A stretch of DNA of 64,000 bases from positions 434,001-498,000 of the forward strand of contig NZ_JAMXSB010000002.1 of NCBI RefSeq assembly GCF_024124665.1. Direction: 5' to 3'. A program made the position numbers and the translations under genes. Each line of letters begins with the position of its first letter. Position 1 is the stretch's first letter. Below the pieces are notes generated by a model that did no database searches, was not told where the DNA came from, and saw nothing but the letters and a program-made list of their open reading frames with translations. Shown here in pieces: positions 8,623-17,897 of this stretch. This DNA is from Pleionea sp. CnH1-48. Lineage in GTDB: Bacteria > Pseudomonadota > Gammaproteobacteria > Enterobacterales > Kangiellaceae.

Positions 8623-10647
8623 TTACTGCTTACGCTTAGCTTTTAATAAGCTTCTTAATGTTCCCCGTAAATCATCCTCCTCCTCGCGCTCATTACTTAC
8701 CCAGACGGAATAATAGAGAGCATCACGGATCTCTTTGATTTTTTCTACATAGTCAGGAACATCTTCAACACTTACATGGTCTTGTTTAGACTCATAAGAA
8801 TGCTTCACTTTAAACTCACGACCTTCGAAATCTACCTTTCTTTGGTATTTCATTGCATCGTTTTCTATTTGGTAAGCATTGGTATCAATATTCCAGTCGA
8901 TCACTTCTGGAAATGACATACTCACTTCTTGCTGAATTCCAATGGCGTGATAATTAGCAAGCGGGAAGTTCCTGCTAACCACTTCGGGCTTGGCAACATA
9001 ACTCGCGATATAATCACCATAGAGAGGAGTTGTTAATCGCTCTTCACTCAAATCCCAAAAGTCCTTGATGATAAAGTTCTGCTGCACAGTCAATCGATTG
9101 CCATCTTGATCATCAATCAATTGGATGTCACCTTCTCTGGCAATACTTGGGAACTGCTTGGCATAGTAATTAGTATAGTCTTTTGCGAAGTTTTCTTTAC
9201 CCTTGCTATCCAGACTGGCTCGTACAGACTCTGCTTTACTGCCACTATAAACATAGGTAATCGTTAATTTAACGGCATCCTTGTAGTTATCGGCAGAGAA
9301 AGCTTCTTTTATCGAAACCATCGAACGCATCGCATCATTAAATTTGATAGGCGTTAGCGTTCTGGAGTCATCACTTATTACCAATGCCTTCTGAAAGTTT
9401 GACGCAGTAATATTGTCCAAACTGCCATACTGGAAGGTCCGAGTGCCATCAATCCAATAGTCTTTCCCATCTAGCTTGATGTAGCTAATAACGTGATCGA
9501 ATGCACCTGGTTGAGGGGTAAAATCTTCAATCCCCTTGCGGGTAGAATTAGACACTAACGCCGGATAAGCCTCAATTCCATTAAGCCTCAGTAGCTCATT
9601 AATCAAAGAAGTCTTATCTTTACAATCTCCAAACTTTCTTTCAAAAACCTCATCCGGATGGGTAGGTTTATGACTGTTAACGCCTATTTCAATACCAAAG
9701 TAACGAATGTCATTCTGAACAAAACGAATCACCTTTTCAGCATATTCTTTTTTGCTCTTACTTTGAGCTTTCCAGGTAGCAGCTTTTTTTAGTAGCTCTT
9801 TGTTCTTAATGCCACTGAATGAATAGAGTGGTTTAGCCCAGTCAACAACTTCTCCCCAGTTTTTATATTCAGTGAATCCCACATAAGCATAGGGATCAAA
9901 CCAGGCAGGTGCTTCACCTTCATGATATACAGCAGGAACATTTTCTCTATACAAAGAGTATTCAATGGAATTGTCGGAATGAGTAATACGCTTAAGCTTC
10001 GCATCACTGTTAAACATTTGATGCTCTAACTCTCGATCAGTCAACAGACGGATATTAGTTTGATGGACAGGGACCGACCAGTTAAGACTAAAAGCACTGA
10101 ATTGCGCTTCACCATACACAGGGTTTCTTCCATTAATAGTGAAAGCGTACTCAACGATATCCCCTACCTGTATGTCTTCTAGCAATACCATAGCGGTTAC
10201 ATATCCGTTGTACATACGGCGAGAGATCTCTTCTTCTCGTTGAACGAGTCGAATATCAGAGGAGCGCGTACGATCGAGCAGTTTGCCATTACGAGTAATA
10301 CGTATGTAATGCAAATAGAACTTTTGATAATCTGGTTGAAAGCTGATTGAAAACTCAGAGATATTTTCTAAACCTTGTTTAGAAACGGCCTGGAACGCAT
10401 ACCGCTTGTAGCGACCATAGTCATTTTTATTGATATAAACCTGAGAATCAGATAGTAGATATGCAACACTCTGATCATGTTTGCTAACATCTTTAGATTT
10501 GAGCGAAACGGGCTTCACCCATGGTTGGGCATCGTCGATGTAATAAGAAAAGCCATTGCTCTGAATTTGCTCTGACCATGCAGAAAAACTCATTAAAGTA
10601 GCCGATAAAAATAGGCAACACTTTACCATTGAGAGATAAGATTTCAT
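8623..10647 (-). CDS. exported DUF3857 / transglutaminase-like protein
   Basis: 674 residues with a signal peptide (cut near AWS, residue 25). The N-terminal half is the beta-rich DUF3857 domain. It is followed by a transglutaminase-like core with the expected triad: Cys342 in FGDCKDK, His385 in FDHVIS and Asp400 in YWIDGT. The C-terminal part is another beta-rich region. The family is common in gammaproteobacteria and bacteroidetes; the substrate is generally unknown, and the fold can act as a cysteine protease or a cross-linking enzyme in the periplasm. The ATG directly follows the stop codon of the upstream lipoprotein gene (TAA then ATG), so the two are one operon and likely work together. 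Confidence 0.88.
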   Translation of the reverse strand: MKSYLSMVKCCLFLSATLMSFSAWSEQIQSNGFSYYIDDAQPWVKPVSLKSKDVSKHDQSVAYLLSDSQVYINKNDYGRYKRYAFQAVSKQGLENISEFSISFQPDYQKFYLHYIRITRNGKLLDRTRSSDIRLVQREEEISRRMYNGYVTAMVLLEDIQVGDIVEYAFTINGRNPVYGEAQFSAFSLNWSVPVHQTNIRLLTDRELEHQMFNSDAKLKRITHSDNSIEYSLYRENVPAVYHEGEAPAWFDPYAYVGFTEYKNWGEVVDWAKPLYSFSGIKNKELLKKAATWKAQSKSKKEYAEKVIRFVQNDIRYFGIEIGVNSHKPTHPDEVFERKFGDCKDKTSLINELLRLNGIEAYPALVSNSTRKGIEDFTPQPGAFDHVISYIKLDGKDYWIDGTRTFQYGSLDNITASNFQKALVISDDSRTLTPIKFNDAMRSMVSIKEAFSADNYKDAVKLTITYVYSGSKAESVRASLDSKGKENFAKDYTNYYAKQFPSIAREGDIQLIDDQDGNRLTVQQNFIIKDFWDLSEERLTTPLYGDYIASYVAKPEVVSRNFPLANYHAIGIQQEVSMSFPEVIDWNIDTNAYQIENDAMKYQRKVDFEGREFKVKHSYESKQDHVSVEDVPDYVEKIKEIRDALYYSVWVSNEREEEDDLRGTLRSLLKAKRKQ

Positions 10648-11757
10648 TTAGCTTGCTTCCTTTCTTATTAATTCATAAGCTTTTTGAGCATCGCTATGCC
10701 CTTGCTCAACAGCTAGCTCTATCCAATATTTAAAGCTCTTTTGCTCACCTTTGTACTGCTTTATCTTTTGCGCTAACAAGTAAGCACCATGTCCCTTTTG
10801 AGTTTGTCGGTCAACACGAGCAAGAAGTTGTTTAACTTGTTTTTCTGTTTCTTTCGATGAATCAAGCGACCAGAAAATACGCGCCAACTGTACGGTGGCA
10901 TTAATGTTACCTAACTCTGAATATTCAAAAAGGGAATCTACAAGAGTATCTAAGTTATCATTCTCACCTTTCTGTAGATAAATCTCTGAAAGCAAAATAT
11001 GAGAAATCTGCGTTGGCTCTTCATATAAATTGATGGTCGACAAAGCCTTGTCGAGATTTCCGTTATTTACATGATCCATTGCGACAGCGTTTAAAGTGTG
11101 AGGGTATCTATTTTTTAAGTAGGTTGCTTTGGTAATTTTTAGAATGTTTTCTTGCGATAACAGACCTGAAATCCCCGAATATACCTGGCGAAGTAATTTC
11201 GCTAATGAAAAGTAGCGGTATTCAAACTCGCCGGTTTCCGTATCCATAACATGATACTGCATAATGACTTGCTTGTTATGTTCCACATAAACGCTATCAA
11301 GGATCCGATAGTTGGCCCCTTCTAGTAATATTTCTGCGTCAAATAACTCTCGTATTTCGATGGGATACTCAAGAGAGTCTCCATTGTTATCTTGTAACAA
11401 GGACACCATCAAATATCGCAACTTGTCTAATAGATTGCTCTCTCGTTCGCTGTCATCATTTTCACACTCAGCCATAAAAGCAATAGCAGTAAGACTGGAA
11501 GGGTTAATTCGATAGGCATCTTCATACAAACGGATATTGTCAGGCGCACACATCTTTGCCACATCAACACTGTGAATTTGGTTCACTAACTTCACATAAG
11601 AAATAATGGTGCCACTATCCGCTTGATAAAAATCATCTATTTGTTTCTGCGTTGAGGATAAAGTGGGGGCTTCAATTGCCAAATGGCGTGCTTTTTTAGG
11701 TACAGAAGCGCAACTCGCCAAAAGAAATACAACAAAAAGTATAAGAAAACGTCTCAA
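10648..11757 (-). CDS. lipoprotein with Sel1/TPR-type repeats
   Basis: 369 residues from a TTG start. No ATG is available near the N-terminus, the signal sequence begins at once, and GGAGAG lies eight bases upstream. MRRFLILFVVFLLASCA ends in a lipobox with the cysteine at about residue 16, so the protein should be anchored to a membrane, probably the outer membrane. The C-terminal third contains helical repeats, including the Sel1-like AVEQGHSDAQKAYELI, suited to protein-protein binding. It is the first gene of an operon with the transglutaminase-like protein that directly follows. A scaffold role for that enzyme is an inference. Confidence 0.78.
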   Translation of the reverse strand: MRRFLILFVVFLLASCASVPKKARHLAIEAPTLSSTQKQIDDFYQADSGTIISYVKLVNQIHSVDVAKMCAPDNIRLYEDAYRINPSSLTAIAFMAECENDDSERESNLLDKLRYLMVSLLQDNNGDSLEYPIEIRELFDAEILLEGANYRILDSVYVEHNKQVIMQYHVMDTETGEFEYRYFSLAKLLRQVYSGISGLLSQENILKITKATYLKNRYPHTLNAVAMDHVNNGNLDKALSTINLYEEPTQISHILLSEIYLQKGENDNLDTLVDSLFEYSELGNINATVQLARIFWSLDSSKETEKQVKQLLARVDRQTQKGHGAYLLAQKIKQYKGEQKSFKYWIELAVEQGHSDAQKAYELIRKEAS

Positions 11758-12008
11758 AATAGACTCTCCAGCTATAAAATAAAAATTCTAACTAATTGAA
11801 TTTAGGGCAATAAGGTCTCGACTGAAACTGCCCAGCAACCAGTAAATTCCGTTTTTACCAGCGCTACCAATAAAATCGGTGCCATTATACCGTCTGATGA
11901 CACCATATCAAGCGTATTCACAGTTCACACATCTACTACTAAAGAAGTAAAATGTGGGCATATTGAAACAAAACCTGCATTCTGCACTCTAACTACTTTG
12001 TCTATTCA

Positions 12009-12320
12009 ATGAAACGTAAGGTTGTTATTTTGAATACGCACACCCCCATCAATTGCGACTTGCACGACTATATCGAAATTGCTTGTACATTTGGCTACGA
12101 AATTGCCGTCGAATGTGTCAACGGAAACAAGTGGATAGGCGTTGCAAGAGATACGGGAAATAATAAAAACGTTGGCGAGTGGATTACTATCAGTACCGAA
12201 AATGATGAGCAGCGGAATATTCTACTATCATCTATTCTCCACATTGTTGTGCTGACAGAGCAAGCCAAGTTTAAACGACTTATGCTCAGTCCTAGAGAAA
12301 ACGCTCACGTCGAACACTAG
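12009..12320 (+). CDS. rof: Rho-binding antiterminator (Rof/YaeO family)
   Basis: 103 residues. The family signature is easy to read: TPINCDLHDYIEIACTF, then a strand with NGNKWIGVARDT and a closing VGEWITI, the same order as in E. coli Rof (PINCDDYDNLELAC and the following beta strands). Rof is a small Sm-like barrel that binds Rho and blocks RNA loading, lowering Rho-dependent termination. The protein carries about 10 extra residues before the core and about 20 after it. The start ATG has no strong ribosome site, and no other start in frame would keep the family N-terminus. It is a single gene facing a membrane-protein gene. Confidence 0.82.
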   Translation: MKRKVVILNTHTPINCDLHDYIEIACTFGYEIAVECVNGNKWIGVARDTGNNKNVGEWITISTENDEQRNILLSSILHIVVLTEQAKFKRLMLSPRENAHVEH

Positions 12321-12332
12321 GTTCACTTGGGG

Positions 12333-12398
12333 GTAAGCTAACTGAGGGATAACTATTAAGTAATTGGTAGCTATCGTTTATGCACTCAGTTGGCTTAC
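12333..12398. terminator. long inverted repeat between convergent genes
   Basis: Outer arms of 14 bp (GTAAGCTAACTGAG and CTCAGTTGGCTTAC, one G:T wobble) enclose a second pair (GATAACTA and TAGCTATC, one mismatch), giving an extended cruciform. It starts 13 bp after the rof stop and may serve as a terminator for both converging genes. It is longer than the other terminators in the window, so a small dispersed repeat is also possible. Confidence 0.55.
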
Positions 12399-12427
12399 TC
12401 TCTGGTGAGTTATGATTTTTTGCCGAC

Positions 12428-13021
12428 TTAATTTCCGATGAGAGCCAGTAGAGGTTCCTTTAATATAAATCCGTAGATAGATATAAAGAAAGCCATCCAA
12501 GCGATATTCTTCCAGGTTAGCTGGTCATTCTTGTGACCATCAGGATCACCACAAGCCATATTGATGGCCCGTTGAACCTGGTACATAACCGCAGGAACAC
12601 CAAAGAAAGAAGCAGCCCACAAAGCTACCACAAGTTCTGGTGATCCCAGATTTTGTTCCACGACACCCACAAATGAGCTCACAAGCATAAGTGCGATCCA
12701 AATGGCCGCAATAAAACCAGCAGGAAAAGTGAGTTGATTGCGACTCTTCAATTCCATTTCATCTTGTATTTTCCCCACCAAACTGACAATAAAGAAAATT
12801 GAAAATATTGCCCTACCTAAAGGCAACATCGATATATTTTTTGCCTGGCTGTAATGATCCCAGTTTCGGTAAAACCAATAAATGGGATAAAAACCAACGG
12901 TAAAGAAATACATGATGAGAAACTTCCTCGTTGATACGACATAAAATGGAGACAGCTCGTCCCCTTCTTGTATGTCGATTAAAGAAGATTCAGGTGTTTT
13001 ATATACATTAGATTCAGACAT
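12428..13021 (-). CDS. multi-pass membrane protein, DUF4234-like
   Basis: 197 residues; AAGGAAC precedes the ATG. A cytoplasmic N-terminus of about 27 residues is followed by FYVVSTRKFLIMYFFTVGFYPIYWFYRNW, the segment typical of the DUF4234-type family, then three further hydrophobic helices (about 60-80, 98-120, 125-145) and one near the C-terminus. No catalytic residues are evident and the family has no known function. It is monocistronic between rof and trpS. Confidence 0.7.
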   Translation of the reverse strand: MSESNVYKTPESSLIDIQEGDELSPFYVVSTRKFLIMYFFTVGFYPIYWFYRNWDHYSQAKNISMLPLGRAIFSIFFIVSLVGKIQDEMELKSRNQLTFPAGFIAAIWIALMLVSSFVGVVEQNLGSPELVVALWAASFFGVPAVMYQVQRAINMACGDPDGHKNDQLTWKNIAWMAFFISIYGFILKEPLLALIGN

Positions 13022-13154
13022 AAAGTTCCTTATTAAGACAAAAATATACGACGTCCATTGCTGTTATTAAAAAAAGAATTATCCTTTATTCTTTTGAACC
13101 TGCCAGCCCTTCATTGCTATTCAAAGAAAGGCTAGCAGAATTTAGCATCCATTA

Positions 13155-14162
13155 TTAACTAAAACGTTTAATACCTACGGCTTCTTTCAGTGACTGGATA
13201 AAAGGCACACTGATTTCACGCGCTTTTTCGGCACCTTTCTGCAATACCGCTTCAATTTCTGCAGGATTTTGTACCAGTTCATTATAGCGTTCGCGAGGTT
13301 CTTTTAGTTGTTCGTTGATAAGTTCAAACAACTGCTTCTTCGCCTCACCCCAGGCAATCCCATTGGCAAACTCTTCACGCATGGCAGCCGTTTGCTCGGG
13401 AGTAGCAAAAGCTTCCCACAGCTGGAAGACCGTGGATGAATCAGCATCTTTTGGCTCGCCTGGCTCTAATAAGTTAGTTTTGATCTTATTGATATGCTTA
13501 CGCAGCTTTTTCTCTTCCAGGAAGAGCGGAATGGTATTGTTGTAGCTTTTGCTCATCTTTCGACCATCCAGGCCCTTCAAAACCGACATATTATCGTCGA
13601 CAACCGCTTCTGGCAGCTCAAACATCTCACCATAAATGTGGTTGAAACGTCCTGCGATGTCTCGAGCCATCTCTACGTGCTGGATCTGGTCTCGCCCAAC
13701 AGGGATCTTATTAGCGTTAAACATCAAAATATCCGCTGCCATCAGTACAGGGTAACTGTACAAACCCATGGTCACGGCATAATCCGGATCATTACCATCT
13801 TGAGTATTTGCATCGACCGTGGCTTTATAGGCATGAGCTCGGTTCAACAGACCTTTTGCAGCGACACAATTCATCATCCAGCAAAGCTCAGAGATTTCTG
13901 GAACATCAGACTGGCGATAAAAAACCGCTTTATCAGTGTCTAGACCAAAAGCCAGCCAGGTTGCGGCAATGGCCAGAGAGGACTCATTCACCAACGCCGG
14001 ATCTTGGCATTTGATCAGTGCATGAAGATCCGCCATAAAATAGAAAGACGACTTATTATCATCCTTAGAGGATTCAATCGCTGGGCGAATCGCCCCCACA
14101 TAATTTCCTAGATGAGGAATACCAGTACAAGTAATACCGGTTAAGTATTTTTGTTTTTTCAT
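13155..14162 (-). CDS. trpS: tryptophan--tRNA ligase
   Basis: 335 residues, the usual length for bacterial TrpRS. It charges tRNA-Trp in the cytoplasm. The class I signatures are both present: a HIGH-type motif as GIPHLGNYVG near residue 15 and KMSKS at 202-206 (GRKMSKSYNN). The tryptophan-pocket segments (YPVLMAADILMF, VPVGRDQIQHVE) are also as expected. No neighbouring gene is functionally linked, and the gene appears to have its own promoter. I see no T-box or other leader control upstream. Confidence 0.97.
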   Translation of the reverse strand: MKKQKYLTGITCTGIPHLGNYVGAIRPAIESSKDDNKSSFYFMADLHALIKCQDPALVNESSLAIAATWLAFGLDTDKAVFYRQSDVPEISELCWMMNCVAAKGLLNRAHAYKATVDANTQDGNDPDYAVTMGLYSYPVLMAADILMFNANKIPVGRDQIQHVEMARDIAGRFNHIYGEMFELPEAVVDDNMSVLKGLDGRKMSKSYNNTIPLFLEEKKLRKHINKIKTNLLEPGEPKDADSSTVFQLWEAFATPEQTAAMREEFANGIAWGEAKKQLFELINEQLKEPRERYNELVQNPAEIEAVLQKGAEKAREISVPFIQSLKEAVGIKRFS

Positions 14163-14348
14163 AACCGCTCTGCAATTTGGTTAACTGTTGACCAGTTTAG
14201 CGAGTGCTGCTGTTGGCGCACAGCCACTTGCTTAAGACTCATAAGGCTATTTTAACATCCATGATGAAAGATTGCTGCTGTTATGAGTACGATTAGGCAG
14301 TCTCAAAGTTGATCTGTTCATTCATGGCTTCTTAACATGGCTCAAGTT

Positions 14349-14666
14349 TCAGTCATACTTATTTTCAGCTTTAGAGCTTGGTACTAAACCGATGACCACA
14401 GAAAAAAGAAGCCCTATATAAGGAATAAAGGTCAAAAGACAAAACCAGCCCGTGACATTAATATCGTGTAGTCGCTTAACCTGCATCGCCAAAATAGGCC
14501 ACAACACCAAGAGATTAATAATCAAAAATGCCACCTCACCTAAATTCAGGGCCTTATTTAAGAAATAAGCAAGGAAGCCTAAAATAACAAATGGCAACAC
14601 ACCTACTAGCCAGTATATTTTCCGGCTACATCGCCCTTTAACATTTAAATAGAAGAACTTAAACAT
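14349..14666 (-). CDS. DUF805 small membrane protein
   Basis: 105 residues; GAGGG lies before the ATG. The family hallmarks are present: an N-terminal FYLNVKGRCSRKIYWLVGVLPF segment (the F-x-G-R-x-x-R-x-x-Y/F-W pattern), several hydrophobic helices, and MQVKRLHDINVTGWFCLL (the RLHDxxxSGW signature). DUF805 proteins are small inner-membrane proteins of unknown function. Its promoter region is only about 60 bp from the left end of the insertion sequence, but the gene itself is intact. Confidence 0.88.
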   Translation of the reverse strand: MFKFFYLNVKGRCSRKIYWLVGVLPFVILGFLAYFLNKALNLGEVAFLIINLLVLWPILAMQVKRLHDINVTGWFCLLTFIPYIGLLFSVVIGLVPSSKAENKYD

Positions 14667-14731
14667 GGATTACCCTCTTGTAGCCTATTCATATAGCAGT
14701 CCTAGCATGGGAACCATGCCAACGGAGGCTA

Positions 14732-14748
14732 TTCAAAATTCTGTGTCA
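14732..14748 (+). repeat. left terminal inverted repeat core of the IS
   Basis: TTCAAAATTCTGTGTCA. It matches the reverse complement of 16091-16107 at 16 of 17 positions. Confidence 0.85.
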
Positions 14749-14844
14749 CATGATTGAAGCGAATACACTTCGCTATGCTCAAGCGGTTACCGACGGCGTT
14801 ATTCGACGGTAACCGAGAGTCTTTTCATATTAAGTAAAATGGAG

Positions 14845-16057
14845 TTAAAGATCCAGGCATCGCTCAAGCCGACCTTCAAAATGGACAGCCATTTGCGAGA
14901 GCATCAGGTTCCAGTTCTGTATCGGATGCGTCCATTTTTCAGAGACATTAAGCACGCCAGCATAGATGAGTTTCAGTAAACTATTTTCGTTGGGGGAGCC
15001 GCCTTTTGTTTTGGTGAGCTTGCGAAATTGACGATGCACATCCTCCACCGCGTTGGTCGTATAAATCGCTTTTCTCACGTCTCCCGAATACTTAAAATAA
15101 ACGGATAAATTTTCCCATTTATTACGCCACGATTTGATGACCAGGGGATATTGTTTTCCCTATTTTGTATCTAAATCATCTAAGGCGATTTCAGCAGCGT
15201 GTTTGGTCCCCGCTTTGTAGACGGCTTTTAAATCCGACATAAACGCTTTTTGGTTTTTAGACGCCACATACTTCATAGAGTGACGTATTTGATGGATGAT
15301 ACACAGTTGTACTTCAGTGTCAGGGTAAATCATTTCTATCGCCTCAGAAAAGCCCTTAAGACCATCGACGCAAGCTATCAGAATGTCTTGAACACCTCGA
15401 TTTTGTAAGTCAGTTAAGACATTGAGCCAGTAGTGCGCACCTTCCGCGTCTAACAGATACAACCCCAGCAATTCTTTCTTGCCTTCTATCGTTAAGGCCA
15501 AAATGGTGTAAATGGCTTTGATAACATAATGCCCGTTTTCTCTGATTTTATAGTGAATCGCACCGGGCCAAAACCATAGGATAAATCGGGTCGAGATCAC
15601 GCTCTCACCAGGATTGTAATTCCTGTAGTAGCTTATCCGTAACAGCATTCAGTGTGCCGTTGGAAAACTCAATATCGTAATAGTCTTTTAAGTGCTCTCG
15701 ATTGCTTTGGTAGCTATTGCCATGAGCATACAGCGCGAGTATTTTTCGTTCTAAATCTTCCGTTAAATGGGTTTGATTTTTCTTAATAAGTTGAGGTTTA
15801 AATGAACCGGCCCTATCTCGAGGTGTGTCTAACTCAAACGAGCCAACCGGTGATTTTGTCGTTTTCTTGCTGTAGCCATTCTTGCGATTCGGTTCAGGAG
15901 CATTTTCTAAATGCTTTTCCTGCTCAGCTTTTAAGGCGGCTTCGGTGAGCTGTTTGATAAGCGGTGTGAGAAAGCCGTCTTTACCACTCATTGGTTTTCC
16001 CGCTTTCAAGTCTTCAAGTGCTTGATTTAAATCAAATTGGATGTCATCTTTTGCCAT
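14845..16057 (-). pseudogene. IS256-family transposase, broken in three places
   Basis: Three pieces read in order on the minus strand: residues 1-150 (16057 to 15605), a middle piece (about 15600 to 15160) and the C-terminal piece (about 15159 to 14845). The breaks are a TGA after LLQELQSW at about 15605, one extra T in a T run at about 15568 that shifts the frame, and a TAG at 15160-15162 where the family expects a Trp (KWGKQYP). Conserved blocks remain, such as LLGLYLLDAEGAHYW, ACVDGLKGF and YTTNAVE. The first catalytic aspartate of the DDE triad (normally LDAIHYK) reads as Gly in WPGAIHYK. The full protein would have been about 400 residues. Confidence 0.92.
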
Positions 16058-16090
16058 GAGTCATCTCCTCGCATGCCTATTTTAAGGAAA

Positions 16091-16107
16091 TGACACAGAT
16101 TTTTGAA
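16091..16107 (-). repeat. right terminal inverted repeat core of the IS
   Basis: Read on the minus strand this is TTCAAAAATCTGTGTCA, the partner of 14732-14748 with a single mismatch. It lies about 30 bp upstream of the transposase start. Confidence 0.85.
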
Positions 16108-16378
16108 CACTACCTGCCAACGGTAATACCGCTTAGAAAGAAAAAGTGATAACAAGCTAGCACACCGAAAGGTTAAATGAACGACTTCCTTTTAAAGTCT
16201 ACTTTATTGTAGTAATAACTAAAAGCATATACCCAATAATCTCATACAGACCATCGAGTATATTTTGAAGAAAATCCAATGCCTTGATAACCAACAACAA
16301 CTTCACCAGCCTTCCATCCTTTAACGGCAGTATTACTAATTTATTTTCTCCATTAATATCAAGCCATTACTATTCTTA

Positions 16379-16600
16379 CTATGCCTCATCAGTTTCAATA
16401 CTATATTTTTCCATCATAACGAAAGAGCTCGATAATGCTGCTATAGAGCCAATAATGATGTCATATAAAATAGCCGTTATTGAATAGACGCTTAGGCTAA
16501 TCACTTTGAGAAAAAGAAGTACAATAAACCAAGCCACGATTGCGGCCACAACCGATAAACATACCATCCACATTATTTTGATTGAAGGTCTATTTCTCAT
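16379..16600 (-). CDS. small two-helix membrane protein, possible immunity-type gene
   Basis: 73 residues with two clear hydrophobic helices (about 9-33 and 37-62) and an acidic tail. I prefer it to the overlapping plus-strand frame because of this membrane pattern and because its upstream DNA is the same duplicated segment that precedes the SUKH gene at 18266. The ribosome site is poor. The duplicated segment's own ATG (at 16604) leads to a stop after four codons, so the start at 16600 may be a later replacement. Family unknown. Confidence 0.45.
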   Translation of the reverse strand: MRNRPSIKIMWMVCLSVVAAIVAWFIVLLFLKVISLSVYSITAILYDIIIGSIAALSSSFVMMEKYSIETDEA

Positions 16601-16601
16601 T

Positions 16602-16682
16602 CATAACTTAATTCTTAATGTATTTATAATGACTGCTCTCAACTAAATTCGAAAAAATTTAAGCGCACGCTCTAAAATATAA
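16602..16682 (-). repeat. duplicated upstream segment, copy 1
   Basis: About 80 bp clearly similar to 18264-18348. Shared blocks include CTTAATGTA, CTGCTCT and CACGCTCTAAAA. In both copies the segment sits directly before the start of a small minus-strand gene, so it probably includes the promoter and ribosome site. Confidence 0.7.
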
Positions 16683-16700
16683 AAAGCAAGGCTGTGTTAA

Positions 16701-16733
16701 GAGCGAGAAAAATCAGCAAATAGTTTCTCGCTC
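16701..16733 (-). terminator. hairpin after the 247-residue orphan gene
   Basis: A 10-bp perfect stem (GAGCGAGAAA with its complement) and a 13-base loop, 48 bp downstream of the stop at 16781. Confidence 0.5.
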
Positions 16734-16780
16734 CTTCTTTGTATTTTCACCCTACAAGTCTTTAATCGATTAAGATTATT

Positions 16781-17524
16781 TTAGTGAGTATAGTTTACTT
16801 CTGCATTTTGTAACCTATTCTTAAGAAAATCTAACGAGTGTTGCGATACTCTTGTCATATCCATATTAATACGCCTTACGTGTTGTAAAACTGTTTCAAT
16901 ACTTGGAATATTTCGCAGTATGTTAATCGTCGAGTCATCCGTAGAGCCACCGCTTAAGTCCACTTCTACAACAACTCCGCCCTCTATTTTCAAGCTGTAT
17001 TCCGGGCGAGAATTAACGTGACGAAGTAGCATAGAAAACACTTCAATATCATTTCTTTTCTCAAACTGCCTTGGTAGCTCAGGTCCAGCAAGATGAATGG
17101 TGTTGACTTCAAACCAATACTCTGACTCACTTTTGACAAATACAATTGGCTTTTGAGATCTTAGCTTTAAGCAAGCTTCTTTCAATATACTAACTCTACT
17201 TTCAAACTCATTATTCAATAGTGTATCAAAACTCTCTTCGTTTTCTGGCAAACAAGCAAATTCGTATTGTTTTTGAAATTCCTGAACTACTAGCCAGCGT
17301 TCATCCCAATGAGTTTCATCTATATCGAAGTGCTGTTGCTCGTCGTAACTCTCTAGTTCCTCTATATTTCTGGGGTAATGAAATGGAGTTATGGCCTTAC
17401 ATGGAAACACGGCTATCTCACCATCATCGCTGCATCCCACTATAAACACCTGACGATACCCATCAGAGAGGTCCATCTCGCTTCTTTCGACTTCTCCTTT
17501 GATAAACTCGTATACCTCTGACAT
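16781..17524 (-). CDS. orphan cytoplasmic protein in the immunity-gene array
   Basis: 247 residues; AGAGGA precedes the ATG at good spacing, so expression is likely. It has no signal peptide or membrane helix and is acidic, rich in Glu and Asp, with several tryptophans (ETHWDERWLVV, ESEYWFEV). I do not recognise a family. Size, acidity and position among small genes downstream of an RHS gene are what one expects of an immunity protein, but that is an inference from context only. Confidence 0.6.
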   Translation of the reverse strand: MSEVYEFIKGEVERSEMDLSDGYRQVFIVGCSDDGEIAVFPCKAITPFHYPRNIEELESYDEQQHFDIDETHWDERWLVVQEFQKQYEFACLPENEESFDTLLNNEFESRVSILKEACLKLRSQKPIVFVKSESEYWFEVNTIHLAGPELPRQFEKRNDIEVFSMLLRHVNSRPEYSLKIEGGVVVEVDLSGGSTDDSTINILRNIPSIETVLQHVRRINMDMTRVSQHSLDFLKNRLQNAEVNYTH

Positions 17525-17897
17525 TTTATCCTCTTATATTTTTTAATATGTTAACTTGCTTCTATATAAAACAAGGTTAGTAGCAAATGCAGGTTTTGTT
17601 AAAAACCCTGCTGGAATTATACCGAAAAGCTCCCAGCTTAATCGAAACAGAACAACTTGTTCTCCTCATCTTCGACAAGTTCGTGTTCCATTAGGTACAA
17701 GTCAACGTCAAAAAACCACTACCGAAATAGGAAAAATTATGCATCTAACGGTTGAATAGTGTAGTTACCAAACGAACAAAATGGCTATTAATCGAACATA
17801 TCTAAGTGACTTACTTAACATCCTTGCGCCATATTTATGGAACAAGCCTATTTTACATTCTTGTTGAGGCCAGTTAAACAGATTCCCAATAGTTGGG
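17525..17897. other. gene-free spacer in the array
   Basis: About 370 bp. A plus-strand frame at 17556-17759 has no ribosome site or domain and is not called. A short hairpin near 17588-17610 (GCAGG with CCTGC around a T/A-rich loop) is the only structure I see. Confidence 0.4.

Larger units (their letters stand above)
14726..16114 (-). mobile_element. decayed IS256-family insertion sequence
   Basis: About 1.39 kb, bounded by imperfect terminal inverted repeats and a 9-bp direct repeat TGCCAACGG (14717-14725 and 16115-16123), which fits the 8-9 bp target duplication of the IS256 family. Its single transposase gene, read on the minus strand, is inactivated by two stop codons, a frameshift and a lost catalytic residue. 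The insertion is in an intergenic position between the DUF805 gene and the small-gene array. Intact ends with a dead transposase imply an old insertion, though a functional relative could still move it. Confidence 0.88.

Noticed and set aside
13494-13943. 149-codon plus-strand frame inside trpS
   Set aside because: Lies fully antisense to a certain tRNA synthetase gene and has no domain or ribosome site.
17556-17759. 67-codon plus-strand frame in the immunity array
   Set aside because: No ribosome site, no recognisable pattern and opposite to the direction of all neighbours.
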